In this document: piece after piece, positions 26,152 through 34,596 of the stretch
Layout of the letters: every line of letters begins with the position of its first letter
How positions within the stretch are numbered: the stretch's first letter is position 1
Assembly (NCBI RefSeq): GCF_020215665.1
Contig: NZ_CP084061.1
Span: forward strand, 1,488,001-1,552,000
DNA from: Blautia parvula
GTDB lineage: Bacteria; Bacillota; Clostridia; Lachnospirales; Lachnospiraceae
Direction of reading: 5' to 3'
DNA: 64,000 nucleotides
The notes under the pieces: model-generated
What the model saw: the letters and a program-made list of their open reading frames with translations, nothing else
Database searches by the model: none
Told to the model about the DNA's origin: nothing
Made by a program: the position numbers and the translations under genes

Positions 26152-27081
26152 ATGCTGCATGAAGTAAATTTTCTGTCTTACAACAAACGTGACCAGGTGC
26201 AGGGATGGATATACGTTCCGGCTGCCAGGCCGAAAGGAATCGTACAGATTATCCACGGATTCGGTGAGCATTCCAGAAGGTATCTGCATATGATCGTAAA
26301 ATTCATGGACGCCGGTTATATTGTAGCGGCTGATGACCATGTGGGGCACGGAAAAACAGCCATGGTCAGCGGTGTATGGGGTGATTGGGGCGATGCGGGA
26401 TTCCACACCATGATGGAGGATGAACACAGCCTGAAAAAACTGGTCTGTGAAAAATATCCGAATCTGCCGTATTTTATTTTCGGTCACAGCATGGGATCCT
26501 TTATAGCCAGAGATTATGCGGCAAAATATGGAGAAGACCTGGCAGGTGTCACGATCTGCGGTACAACGGGAGTCTTCCGGGGAGCGGATAAAGCCGCAGA
26601 GCTTCTCAAAAAAGCCATTGACGACGGACTGGGAATGGATTCCAATCCGGAATTTACAGGTGCCTTGATGGGATGGATGTGCGAACGGTGTGATGATGTT
26701 ACCATCGGAAATGAATGGATCTGTTCAGACCCTTATGTACAGCGTGACCACGCGGAAGATCCTTTTGATGCCTTTACCAAACCAACCAGCAACCGGTCAC
26801 TCTATGACTTTACCCAGATGATGCTGGCAATTGAAGGAACACAGTGGGCCGAGAGAGTTCCAAAGGACCTGCCGTTTTATAATATCGGCGGTGACCAGGA
26901 CCCTGTTGGCGAATACGGAAAAGGTATCTATGAGGTCTCGAACTGGCTTTGTGATACCGGACATGACGTGAAAACCCGCGTATATTCCGGATATCGTCAT
27001 GAAATACATAACTACAGTGAGATCAAGAATGATGTCGAGGAGGGAATTATCGCATTTATGGACGGAATTCTTGGAATTTAA
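26152..27081 (+). CDS. alpha/beta hydrolase, lysophospholipase / monoacylglycerol lipase type
   Basis: This 309-residue protein of the Hydrolase_4 group shows IIHGFGEHSRRYLHM (oxyanion region) and the nucleophile elbow FGHSMGSFIARDYA (Ser near residue 113). GGDQDPVGEYG supplies the catalytic Asp region and YSGYRHEIHN the His near residue 285. It has no signal peptide, so it is cytoplasmic. The ATG at 26152 has GGAGG eight bases before it. A hairpin follows the stop. It lies about 120 bases upstream of the retron RNA; that spacing makes it only a remote candidate for a retron partner. Confidence 0.88.
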   Translation: MLHEVNFLSYNKRDQVQGWIYVPAARPKGIVQIIHGFGEHSRRYLHMIVKFMDAGYIVAADDHVGHGKTAMVSGVWGDWGDAGFHTMMEDEHSLKKLVCEKYPNLPYFIFGHSMGSFIARDYAAKYGEDLAGVTICGTTGVFRGADKAAELLKKAIDDGLGMDSNPEFTGALMGWMCERCDDVTIGNEWICSDPYVQRDHAEDPFDAFTKPTSNRSLYDFTQMMLAIEGTQWAERVPKDLPFYNIGGDQDPVGEYGKGIYEVSNWLCDTGHDVKTRVYSGYRHEIHNYSEIKNDVEEGIIAFMDGILGI

Positions 27082-27089
27082 CTGCAATA

Positions 27090-27118
27090 GAGAACCCGCT
27101 TAAACATTGCGGGTTCTC
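27090..27118 (+). terminator. hairpin after the alpha/beta hydrolase
   Basis: Ten perfect pairs (GAGAACCCGC with GCGGGTTCTC) enclose a 9-base loop. No T tract follows, but the position right after the stop suggests it ends this transcript before the retron. Confidence 0.55.
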
Positions 27119-27200
27119 CGTAACAGAATCACACTTCCATGAAAGTTCCCTTTCAGTAAAAATAAATTGTAAGTTTACTACACAGATGATATGATAGTGG

Positions 27201-27402
27201 TACAGGGACAATAGCATATCTGGATCTGTCTGAAATAGGACAGCATATCCAGCCGGATGGCGAGTCGCCGTCCGGTATAGAAAAAGAGACCAAAAGACTT
27301 CCAGATGCTCCGAGGTACTTCAGCACACTGCCGTGTGCAGGCGGCTTACGCCTGTGTACGTCTGCGCATCTTACAGAATCACCTTCTTGTATTGTCCCTG
27401 TA
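27201..27402 (+). ncRNA. retron msr-msd RNA
   Basis: About 200 bases lie directly upstream of the reverse transcriptase. The ends are 13-bp perfect inverted repeats, a1 TACAGGGACAATA (27201-27213) and a2 TATTGTCCCTGTA (27390-27402). The candidate branching G follows a1 at 27214. Inside are an msr hairpin with CTGTC/GACAG arms, a second with CCGGATGGCG/CGCCGTCCGG arms, then an msd-like region with AGATGC...GCATCT closing further stems (GCACAC/GTGTGC and AGGCG/CGCCT). The msr/msd boundary is not resolvable by eye. Confidence 0.85.
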
Positions 27403-27423
27403 TACGAGGTGAAAAAGAATCAT

Positions 27424-28437
27424 ATGACAACTACTTTATCAAACTATGACAATGATTTATGGAAATATTGTACAAAAGAACAGATCAAAGACATGCTGCT
27501 GTCCTTCCGGCTTCTACAGGGAGCACCTGTACGAGAGGAAAAAGAACTTGCATGTCTCTATGCTGTCAGTAATCATATAAAGAAACACTACCATACTGCC
27601 CAGATTCCAAAGCGAAACGGCAGTGTGCGCCGTCTGCTGGTACCGGACGCGTTACTGAATACCATACAGAAAAATCTGCTTCATCATGTTCTGGACGGAC
27701 TTTCCGTTTCCGTCTATGCCACTGCCTACAAAAAGAAAACCACAGTGCTGGACAATGCACTTTCCCATGTAGGACAGGAACAGGTCATGAAATTGGATAT
27801 AGAAAACTTCTTTGAAAACATAACATTTCCTCTGGTTTACCAATCAGCCTTTCCGGCCATCTACTTTCCGCCTGCAGTAAGACGGATACTGGCAGAACTT
27901 TGCTGTTATGAAGATTATCTTCCGCAGGGCGCACCTACTTCTCCGACAGTTTCCAATCTGGTCATGAAGTCGTTTGACAACTATATGGGAGCATGGTGCG
28001 AGGAAAGGGGGATTCATTATACACGTTACAGTGACGATATGACATTTTCCGGTGTATTCGATGAAGTCGAACTGAAAAATAAGGTCAAAAACTACCTTTT
28101 AACCATGGGATTTGTGCTGAATGAAAAGAAAACTAAGCTGCTTGGAAAACATACCAGACAAACCGTGACGGGAATCGTTGTGAACGAGAAGGCAGATGTT
28201 GGGCGTGCGTATAAAAGAGAGGTACGGGCAGAGGTATATTACTGTAAAAAATACGGGGTAATGGAGCATTTACGGCGTTGTAACAAGAAAGAATGGATGA
28301 CCGAGGGGGAGTCGGATACGGTCCGTTATCTGCGGCATCTGCTGGGGAAAATTCAGTTTATTCTGCAGATTTCGCCGGAAGATGTACAGTTTCGAGAAGC
28401 AAGGGAAGATATCCGCAGACTGCTAAGGGACATATAA
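27424..28437 (+). CDS. retron reverse transcriptase
   Basis: This 337-residue RT has the retron hallmarks. A NAxxH motif occurs in LDNALSHVG (about residue 111), then VMKLDIENFFENI (catalytic Asp) and LPQGAPTSPTVSNLV. The catalytic YSDD is at about 201-204, and VTG in TVTGIVVN at about 248. It would prime on a 2'-OH of its own RNA to make msDNA. The ATG at 27424 has GAGGTG 11 bases before it; a GTG at 27409 lacks a site. Length is typical, and no extra domain is fused. The downstream 480 bases hold no convincing effector gene, which is unusual for a defence retron. Confidence 0.93.
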   Translation: MTTTLSNYDNDLWKYCTKEQIKDMLLSFRLLQGAPVREEKELACLYAVSNHIKKHYHTAQIPKRNGSVRRLLVPDALLNTIQKNLLHHVLDGLSVSVYATAYKKKTTVLDNALSHVGQEQVMKLDIENFFENITFPLVYQSAFPAIYFPPAVRRILAELCCYEDYLPQGAPTSPTVSNLVMKSFDNYMGAWCEERGIHYTRYSDDMTFSGVFDEVELKNKVKNYLLTMGFVLNEKKTKLLGKHTRQTVTGIVVNEKADVGRAYKREVRAEVYYCKKYGVMEHLRRCNKKEWMTEGESDTVRYLRHLLGKIQFILQISPEDVQFREAREDIRRLLRDI

Positions 28438-28851
28438 TACAAGCCCTTTTGCGCCTGGACCCGGTTCTGGATTGTTGTAATCCTTTTTCCCGGTCCCTAA
28501 GATTGCTAAATATAACACTTTCAGCCGTGTTTATCGCTTAGGAGGAATATGGTTCTCCGGGGTTTAGCTTTTGATAAGGCGTAATTTTCAGCACTGCATA
28601 GAATTCGGATCTTTTGCTGTCCTTTTTCTATTACCTATTCAAGTGCATCTTGAATGCCTTTATCCGTCTGAATATCATATTTTTCCCAAAATTAAAGAAT
28701 TATGTTCCGGTTTCTTTCCATCATTTGCAATTCATGTACCGGTTTCTTTTGTCCGACTATAATTAAGGAGCTTTTCTATAATTTTATTGTATTATAGAAG
28801 ATCTTATAAACTCTATTTTACCGAAAATGTATTATACGCTCACTAAAACCG
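28438..28851. other. region downstream of the retron RT, no supported gene
   Basis: It contains only short frames without ribosome binding sites or family features; a 63-codon plus-strand frame at 28571 is the best, and unconvincing. This is where a retron effector might be expected. Confidence 0.45.
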
Positions 28852-28894
28852 CAAAAAACCCTTGAAACGCTGTAAATTCAACATTTTCAAGGGA
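28852..28894 (-). terminator. terminator of the TetR-KTR cassette
   Basis: On the minus strand CCCTTGAAA pairs with TTTCAAGGG and TTTTTT follows immediately. It lies 27 bases past the KTR gene stop. Confidence 0.85.
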
Positions 28895-28920
28895 TTTAAC
28901 CATTCTAATTTGTCGCTTTG

Positions 28921-29115
28921 CTAATCAACTTCACGCTTAATCACTGTTACCTGTAAATCCTTTACGTCAATCAAACTTTCTTGTCTGCACTTCGGGCAAT
29001 AAAGAGGAAAGTTTTTTAGTTCTGTATCTTCCCGTATCTGTAACCTTGTTTTATTGCCACAAACAGGACAACGTACCCATTTTATTTCCTGCTTTAGAAT
29101 ATTACCTTTCTGCAA
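28921..29115 (-). CDS. cysteine-rich KTR domain protein
   Basis: This protein of about 64 residues has two CxxC knuckles (RCPVCGNKTR and LYCPKCRQE), a zinc-ribbon-like pattern. The NKTR tetrapeptide gives the cysteine-rich KTR family (PF14205) its name. Members are common cargo of Tn916/Tn1549-like conjugative elements. The frame opens with TTG at 29115; a start at an ATT a few codons later, with AAAGG just before it, fits homologues I remember equally well. It overlaps the end of the condensation-domain gene by 14 bases, so it is translationally coupled. The C-terminus VIKREVD may be shorter than usual. Confidence 0.75.
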   Translation of the reverse strand: MQKGNILKQEIKWVRCPVCGNKTRLQIREDTELKNFPLYCPKCRQESLIDVKDLQVTVIKREVD

Positions 29116-30322
29116 TTAAATTTGACACGCATATTTTCATATGGCTATTCACCGTTAGAACACCCCAAGTTTTTTTGTTGGCAGGTGAAGCGGGTGGTAT
29201 AAAAACAGCTTCTGCAATTATATTACTTTCGATTTTCCCTAAGTTGGTAATGCTATAACCATTTTGAGAACCATATCCAAACATATTTCTTCCTATAAAT
29301 GTTCCTGCTTTACTTCCGAAATCTCCCAATGTAGATATTGTAACAGCGTCAATCAGCTCCGGCTGCATATGTATATAACAGGCAAGCACAAGCATTTCTT
29401 TCCGTGGGTGTTGACATATGTTTATGACTTGTGACGCTACGCGCTTTGCAAGGATAATAACATTTTCCCCGTTCTTTTTCACGGAAACACCAAAAGCAGT
29501 CGAATAATTCCCCATTGCTCCCTGTCTGTAACATTTTGCCTGATTACGAATATCGGCTGCGATAACCACCTTATTTGTATTCTCTTCCAACATCATCTTT
29601 GCAATCAGCCAGTCGTTTACAGTAACACTATGTTGTTTGCATAAAGTCAATATTTCTTCTAACTCCTGATTACAAATGGTGAAAATTTCCCGTTTCATTT
29701 TGTGTTTTTGAATATAGGCTCTTTCAAATGTGCTATATTCCTCATACATAACTTGCTGCCCCTCTTTTTTCCATCTTCTGTTTGCGTCGCCTATTATCAA
29801 TTTACTGATAAGAGGTAAATCGCTGTTTGAGGGAAGATCGTTTAGGCATTGAATTAAACGTTCCGGGGCAAATTGCGGTATTACTCCGTTAGCATAATGC
29901 TCTGCAAATTCTTCTGCCAGTTGTAGAAGCCCTCTACCATCACACAAAAGATGGTGGGCGATAAAAAGTATTTGAAATTCATTTTCCTTTGGATAAACTA
30001 CTACTTTTAGCAGACATTCATTCATGACATTCCACCCACGGACAGATATTTCCTCATAATCTTGTTGCCACAAAGCGGCTTCTTCTTTTACCATTACAGG
30101 AATATTCAAATAATCTTGTATTTGATAATAAAATCTGCCAGTGTCCGTTTCCTCTGCAATTAAACTTTGCAGAAACGGGTGCGCTTTTTGAAGAGTGTCT
30201 ATGCTTTGTTTTAGCTGCCCTTCATCATAATTGCTTTCTATTTTTGCCATAATCCCAAAGTGCATATTAGGACACATAAAATGCGCACGTTCTGTATACA
30301 CATAATTTTTAATCGATTTCAT
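29102..30322 (-). CDS. condensation-domain / acyltransferase-like protein
   Basis: This 406-residue single-domain protein has the condensation/alcohol-acetyltransferase signature HHxxxDG in FIAHHLLCDGRGLLQL (about residue 134). An N-terminal KIESNYDEGQLKQSIDTLQ region and a C-terminal GNMFG-like segment (GRNMFGYGSQNGYSI) are typical of the chloramphenicol-acetyltransferase superfamily fold. It may acylate a small hydrophobic molecule or act on lipids. It is soluble. The ATG at 30322 follows GGAGAAAAAAT. It sits in a tight four-gene cassette with TetR, a small membrane protein and a KTR protein, suggesting an inducible modification or resistance trait. Confidence 0.75.
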   Translation of the reverse strand: MKSIKNYVYTERAHFMCPNMHFGIMAKIESNYDEGQLKQSIDTLQKAHPFLQSLIAEETDTGRFYYQIQDYLNIPVMVKEEAALWQQDYEEISVRGWNVMNECLLKVVVYPKENEFQILFIAHHLLCDGRGLLQLAEEFAEHYANGVIPQFAPERLIQCLNDLPSNSDLPLISKLIIGDANRRWKKEGQQVMYEEYSTFERAYIQKHKMKREIFTICNQELEEILTLCKQHSVTVNDWLIAKMMLEENTNKVVIAADIRNQAKCYRQGAMGNYSTAFGVSVKKNGENVIILAKRVASQVINICQHPRKEMLVLACYIHMQPELIDAVTISTLGDFGSKAGTFIGRNMFGYGSQNGYSITNLGKIESNIIAEAVFIPPASPANKKTWGVLTVNSHMKICVSNLIAER

Positions 30323-30593
30323 ATTTTTTCTCCAATTTATTATTTTCCCGCATAGCAATATCATTCAACACCTTGTCCTGATGTGCTTCAATGGCTAACA
30401 AGATTAACAAAACAGCAATTACGGCTCCTGCCAAAAACAAAGTTATTGAAGAAAGCCAATGCCACCCTGCCGCCCAAAATAAAATACTGGTTACAAATAA
30501 TACGCCGATGAGTTTCATCATAGTAAGCCCCAGTTCAAGCATATTCAGTTTATATTTATAGCGGTTATTATAGTTCATATTCTTATGTTTCAT
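30309..30593 (-). CDS. small two-helix membrane protein
   Basis: This 94-residue protein has a basic, Asn/Tyr-rich N-terminus and two adjacent transmembrane segments (MMKLIGVLFVTSILFWAAGW and SITLFLAGAVIAVLLILLA). A charged tail ends in ENNKLEKKYEID. The ATG at 30593 has GGGAGG in front and overlaps the TetR stop, so it is translationally coupled. Its stop overlaps the condensation-domain gene start by 14 bases. Family unrecognised. A role in anchoring the acyltransferase-like partner is possible. Confidence 0.65.
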   Translation of the reverse strand: MKHKNMNYNNRYKYKLNMLELGLTMMKLIGVLFVTSILFWAAGWHWLSSITLFLAGAVIAVLLILLAIEAHQDKVLNDIAMRENNKLEKKYEID

Positions 30594-31134
30594 TTGCCGA
30601 ACCTCCCTTGTTTTCATTGTGATATAATTTGAAACTGGTACATGCTTCAATAAGTAACTGCCTTATTTCTTCGGGCGCAATGTTCGTTGTGTTCGTAGAA
30701 ACAATCGTTGCTATACCATGCGTAAATATCCATGTTTTCACAAACACTTCCGGTTCAATCGGAATAGGAACGTGCTTAGCCAAATCATAAAGGCTTTCAA
30801 GTCTTGTTCCGCTATCTGACATACATAGAAGATGGAACAGATTTTTTTCATTTTGAGCCAGCTCCACATACTTTAATCCCATGCTTAAAAAATAGGGAGT
30901 TTCTGTATCAAAAGGCTGTTGTAGCATAGTTTCTTCAAATAGTTTTTGCGTTTTTTTGTAAACTTCTTCCTTTAGTTCTTCCATATTATGAAAAGCATAA
31001 AACACTGGTTGAGTAGAGCATTTTAATTCACTGGCAAGCAAACGTGCGGTTACTTTTTCAAAACCATATACTTTTGTCAACTCAAATGCTTTTTCAATAA
31101 TAGCTTCTCTGGGTATCTTAACTTTTGGTGGCAT
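30583..31134 (-). CDS. TetR/AcrR family regulator
   Basis: This 183-residue protein has an N-terminal HTH of TetR type (IPREAIIEKAFELTKVYGFE, then VTARLLASELKCSTQPVFYA) and a helical ligand-binding C-terminal domain (GTRLESLYDLA, VFVKTWIFTHGIATIV). It is the first gene of the cassette, expressed from a consensus promoter with a TetR-type palindrome over the transcript start, so autoregulation is likely. AAAGGAGG precedes the ATG. The AT-rich codon choice differs from most of the window and suggests horizontal transfer. Confidence 0.9.
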   Translation of the reverse strand: MPPKVKIPREAIIEKAFELTKVYGFEKVTARLLASELKCSTQPVFYAFHNMEELKEEVYKKTQKLFEETMLQQPFDTETPYFLSMGLKYVELAQNEKNLFHLLCMSDSGTRLESLYDLAKHVPIPIEPEVFVKTWIFTHGIATIVSTNTTNIAPEEIRQLLIEACTSFKLYHNENKGGSANET

Positions 31135-31149
31135 AACGTCCTCCTTTTG

Positions 31150-31202
31150 ATAACTAAGTTATATATCATTGTTATTATACGTTGTAAAAAGATTTTTGTC
31201 AA
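31150..31202 (-). promoter_or_regulatory. consensus promoter and TetR-like operator
   Basis: On the minus strand a perfect TTGACA (31197-31202), a 17-base spacer and a perfect TATAAT (31174-31179). A 13-bp palindrome, ATAACT-A-AGTTAT (31150-31162), covers the region just downstream of the predicted start, ideal for repression by the TetR encoded next. Confidence 0.82.
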
Positions 31203-31324
31203 TTCCTCCGGTTGGTAGTTCATAAAAACCATACATATCATGCTCTATTACTATTAAAGCTATGCTATGTGTAATCATATCCAAAGCAGAAAGGTGAACG
31301 GCAAAATGTAGTAGGGTGAAAAAT

Positions 31325-31540
31325 ATGAAGCAGGACAAAGTGAAGTATAATTTTAAGGCTTTCGGGCAAGCCATAAAAGAAGCAAGAAAGGCAAAGGGTA
31401 TCTCGCGCAACCAGTTAGCAGACAGGCTGAATATTACGCCGCGCTATATCGCGTCCATTGAGAACAGCCGGGACTTAACAATTATGACGACAACTGCAAA
31501 GGGAATACAGGAAGCCAACAGCAAGGAAACGGTGGAATAA
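31325..31540 (+). pseudogene. Xre-type HTH regulator with internal deletion
   Basis: The N-terminus (KYNFKAFGQAIKEARKAKGI, then SRNQLADRLNITPRYIASIE) is the standard HTH of the Xre regulator carried by Tn1549/CTn-type conjugative elements. After IENS the protein jumps directly to DLTIMTTTAKGIQEANSKE, which I recognise as the C-terminus of the same regulator. About 50 residues between are missing, in frame. The remaining 71 residues could still fold as an HTH, but the dimerisation part is lost. Confidence 0.6.
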
Positions 31541-31810
31541 AATCCTCCGTTTTTTGTCTGTGCAACTATTGGAAACGTCGCAAACTGCGGCATTTTTCTT
31601 TTGCAAAAGTCCGTCAAATCAGAGGTTCCCGGTGTTGTAGGTAGTGAGAAGAAAGTTTCGTAGCAAGCTTTCCTGATTATGAGGTTGTTGCCATAGCAGA
31701 CTTTCACAAGAAAAAGACCCCGAAAACCTTATAACCACTGGAAAATGCTTGTGTTTATAAGGCTTTCGAAGCCTCTATAATTTTAACCTTAATTTAATTG
31801 AAAAATTCGC
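31541..31810. other. mobile-element remnant between the Xre gene and tsf
   Basis: No gene is supported. Short stop-riddled coding-like pieces occur, and an inverted pair CCTTATAA...TTATAAGG (about 31724-31762) lies next to a tsf-proximal hairpin AGGCTT/AAGCCT. This may be the scar edge of an integrative element; it is also where the tsf terminator should be. Confidence 0.35.
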
Positions 31811-32743
31811 TTAGTTGCCCATCTGCTTAGCAACTTCCTCAGCAAAATTCTCTTCTTTCTTCTCAATACCTTCTCCGGTCTCGAAACGAACGAAGCCTTT
31901 TACTGTAATCTTAGCATTGTTAGCTTTCGCAACTTCCTCAACGTATTTGGCAACGGTCTGTTTTCCGTCTTCTGCTTTTACATAAACCTGGTCTAACAGA
32001 CAGATTTCTTTCAGCTCTTTGTTGATACGGCCCATAACCATACCGCTGATGATCTTGTCGTTAGCGTCCGGTTTCTCGTTCTTAGCTGCTGCTGTCAGGA
32101 TTTCTTTCTCATGCTCAATGTATTCCTGAGACACTTCACTTCTGTTTGTGTATACAGGTTTCAGAGCTGCTGCCTGCATGGCAATGTTTTTAGCCATTTC
32201 TTTTACAGCATCGTTGATGACATCTGTCTCAACATCAACCAGAACACCGATTTTGCCACCCATGTGTGTGTAGGATGCAACAAATCCGTTTTCTTCGGAT
32301 ACCTTTGTAAATCTTCTGATGTTCATGTTCTCACCGATAACAGCAATCTGGCCTGCCAGAGCTTCCTGAACGGTTTTTGTTGTATCGAATTTCCATGCTT
32401 CAGCTAAGAAAGCTTCCACATCGGCTGCTTCTGTATCCATAGCCTGCTCTGCAACCTGTGCAACATAGCCCTGGAATTTTTCGTTTTTAGCAACGAAGTC
32501 TGTCTCTGCGTTAACCTCTACAACAACTGCTTTCTTCTCGTCAGCAGATACCAGAGTTTTGCACAGACCTTCTGCTGCAACACGGCTTGCTTTTTTCTGT
32601 GCAGTAGCAAGTCCTTTTTCTCTCAGGAATTCAACTGCTTTATCCATATCGCCTTCTGTTGCTGCAAGAGCTTTCTTACAGTCCATCATGCCGGCGCCGG
32701 TCATCTCTCTTAATTCTTTTACCATTCCTGCTGTAATAGCCAT
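31811..32743 (-). CDS. tsf: translation elongation factor Ts
   Basis: In this 310-residue protein the N-terminal UBA-like domain (ITAGMVKELREMTGAGMMDC) and the nearly invariant TDFVAKNEKF motif (about residues 80-89), which inserts next to the EF-Tu nucleotide pocket, are both present. It exchanges GDP for GTP on EF-Tu. It follows rpsB by 73 bases on the same strand, the near-universal order. GGAGG precedes the ATG. Length matches the Firmicutes form with an extended core. Confidence 0.98.
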   Translation of the reverse strand: MAITAGMVKELREMTGAGMMDCKKALAATEGDMDKAVEFLREKGLATAQKKASRVAAEGLCKTLVSADEKKAVVVEVNAETDFVAKNEKFQGYVAQVAEQAMDTEAADVEAFLAEAWKFDTTKTVQEALAGQIAVIGENMNIRRFTKVSEENGFVASYTHMGGKIGVLVDVETDVINDAVKEMAKNIAMQAAALKPVYTNRSEVSQEYIEHEKEILTAAAKNEKPDANDKIISGMVMGRINKELKEICLLDQVYVKAEDGKQTVAKYVEEVAKANNAKITVKGFVRFETGEGIEKKEENFAEEVAKQMGN

Positions 32744-32816
32744 CGTGATATTCCTCCTGAATTCTATTGGTTTTTTCTAAAGAACCGCCTTGGCAGTACA
32801 GCCAAGGCGCTTTGAA

Positions 32817-33557
32817 TTATTCCTCTGTTGCTTCCTCTTCTGCTGCTTCCTCGAAGATTTCGCTGTCTTCAGCAACACCCTGGTTAGCTTCAATGACAGC
32901 ATCTGCCATTTTGGAAACGATTAATTTTACGGCTCTGATGGCATCATCATTGCCCGGGATAACATAATCCAGTTCTTCCGGATCACAGTTTGTATCACAG
33001 ATACCGATTAACGGAATACCTAATGTATGTGCTTCCTGAACGCAGATTCTTTCTTTTTTCGGGTCTACAATGAAGATGGCATCCGGGAGTTTCTTCATTT
33101 CTTTGATACCGCCCAGGTTCTTCTCTAATTTGGCCTGCTCTTTTTTCAGCTCGATAACTTCTTTTTTCGGCAGTACGTCGAAAGTTCCGTCAGCTTCCAT
33201 AGCTTCGATTTCTTTCAGTCTTGCGATTCTGCTCTGGATGGTCTTGAAGTTTGTCAGCATTCCGCCTAACCATCTTTCGTTTACATAGAACATTCCGCAG
33301 CGCTCTGCTTCCACTTTGATAGCATCCTGAGCCTGTTTTTTAGTTCCTACGAACAGGATTGTGCCGCCGTCAGCTGCGATGTCTGCAACTGCTTTGTAAG
33401 CATCGTCAACCATTCCTACAGATTTCTGCAGGTCGATGATGTAGATGCCGTTTCTCTCTGTGTAGATGTAGGGAGCCATTTTAGGGTTCCATCTTCTGGT
33501 CTGATGTCCGAAATGAACACCTGCTTCCAGTAACTGTTTCATTGAAATAACGCTCAT
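32817..33557 (-). CDS. rpsB: 30S ribosomal protein S2
   Basis: This 246-residue protein starts [20 protein letters not shown] and includes [20 protein letters not shown], the classic S2 signatures, then [12 protein letters not shown] and [12 protein letters not shown]. The acidic Glu-rich tail is typical. The ATG at 33557 has AAAGGAG before it; the longer frame upstream is leader RNA. It forms an operon with tsf. The 5' leader of about 115 bases contains a CGGAC-loop-GTCCG hairpin that may serve autoregulation by S2. Confidence 0.98.
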   Translation of the reverse strand: MSVISMKQLLEAGVHFGHQTRRWNPKMAPYIYTERNGIYIIDLQKSVGMVDDAYKAVADIAADGGTILFVGTKKQAQDAIKVEAERCGMFYVNERWLGGMLTNFKTIQSRIARLKEIEAMEADGTFDVLPKKEVIELKKEQAKLEKNLGGIKEMKKLPDAIFIVDPKKERICVQEAHTLGIPLIGICDTNCDPEELDYVIPGNDDAIRAVKLIVSKMADAVIEANQGVAEDSEIFEEAAEEEATEE

Positions 33558-33679
33558 GTTTTTTCTCCTTTTTGGTTGTTTTCTTCCGTCTATTTCCTCT
33601 CCGCAGGGACACTGTCGGACGCTTGTCCGCAGGCACCGTCCTTTGGTATTCATAGACGTGGTTATTTTGCAACGTTGGT

Positions 33680-33709
33680 ATTATAGCATAGCTGAGGTGT
33701 ATGTTGCAA
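33680..33709 (-). promoter_or_regulatory. rpsB-tsf promoter
   Basis: On the minus strand TTGCAA (33704-33709), an 18-base spacer, and a perfect TATAAT (33680-33685). It sits about 120 bases before the rpsB start codon. Confidence 0.75.
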
Positions 33710-33753
33710 GCTGTTTTTAAGATTTTTTCCTGTTTTTACAAGGTTTATACTAC

Positions 33754-34581
33754 TTATTTTCTTTTGCAGGCATTCTTAAGCCAAATGTTAAGCAGCGGCA
33801 TCCAGCTCTGGCACTCTTTCTGTACACCGGTGCCGTCTGCACGCATCAGTGTCTCATTTGCCAGGGAGAGGCCATGACTGCCCTTGGGATAGAGATGGTA
33901 TTCAGCCGGAACGCCCGCTTTTCCCATTGCCTCCACAAATAACAGGGAGTTCTGAAACGGCACGCTCTGGTCCTCAAAGGTATGCCAGAGAAAAGCCTGG
34001 GGCACATGGACATCTACCTGGGTTTCCAGTGCCATCTCCGCTTTTTTCTCTTCATAATCACTGCCCAGCAGATTATGGATGCTTTCCAGATGCCCGTAAT
34101 CCTCCCTGGATGTGATCACCGGATAGCAGAGAATCAGACCTTTTACTTTTAAAATCTCCCTGCTGCATCCCACAGCCTCAGAAAGAAAATCCCTGTTCCA
34201 GAAAACACCGTAGCTGGCTGCCAGATGGCCTCCCGCTGAAAATCCCATAACAAAGATATTTTCCGTATCCACATGCCACGCCTCCGCCTTCTCATGTATC
34301 ATCTGCACAGAGCGGGCCACCTCGGTCAGGGCTGCGGGAAATACACTGGGAGCACAGGAATAGCGCAGAACTGCCGCGTGATATCCCATGCTGTTAAACT
34401 GCAGAGCCACCATCTCCGCCTCTCTGTCAGCCGTAAATCGGTATGCGCCTCCGGGACAGATCAGTATCAGAGGCCGCATTAAATCTTCCGGCAGCTCCTC
34501 ATACGCAGCCAAAATATAAGTTGTCAAATGTGTCTCTTTGGAAGACCCTGACATTTGAATCGGAATATTTTCATGTATCAT
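33754..34581 (-). CDS. alpha/beta hydrolase, acetyl-esterase/xylan-esterase-like
   Basis: In this 275-residue protein the oxyanion loop CPGGAYRFTADREAE replaces the usual HGGG, then the nucleophile elbow is MGFSAGGHLAASYG (Ser near residue 120). FLWHTFEDQSVPFQNS carries the Asp and PKGSHGLSLAN the His. This is the BD-FAE/acetylxylan-esterase-related arrangement seen in gut bacteria; it has no signal peptide. It lies 15 bases after fbp on the same strand and may be co-transcribed with it. GGAGAG precedes the ATG. Confidence 0.85.
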   Translation of the reverse strand: MIHENIPIQMSGSSKETHLTTYILAAYEELPEDLMRPLILICPGGAYRFTADREAEMVALQFNSMGYHAAVLRYSCAPSVFPAALTEVARSVQMIHEKAEAWHVDTENIFVMGFSAGGHLAASYGVFWNRDFLSEAVGCSREILKVKGLILCYPVITSREDYGHLESIHNLLGSDYEEKKAEMALETQVDVHVPQAFLWHTFEDQSVPFQNSLLFVEAMGKAGVPAEYHLYPKGSHGLSLANETLMRADGTGVQKECQSWMPLLNIWLKNACKRK

Positions 34582-34596
34582 GTTTCTGCTCTCCTT

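Noticed and set aside
28571-28762. A 63-codon frame after the retron RT as a possible effector
   Set aside because: It lacks a ribosome binding site, has biased composition and no toxin-like or membrane pattern.
31718-31765. Inverted CCTTATAA pair near tsf as a defined attachment site
   Set aside because: No matching second copy was found in the window and no integrase is nearby, so it is only mentioned as part of a possible scar.
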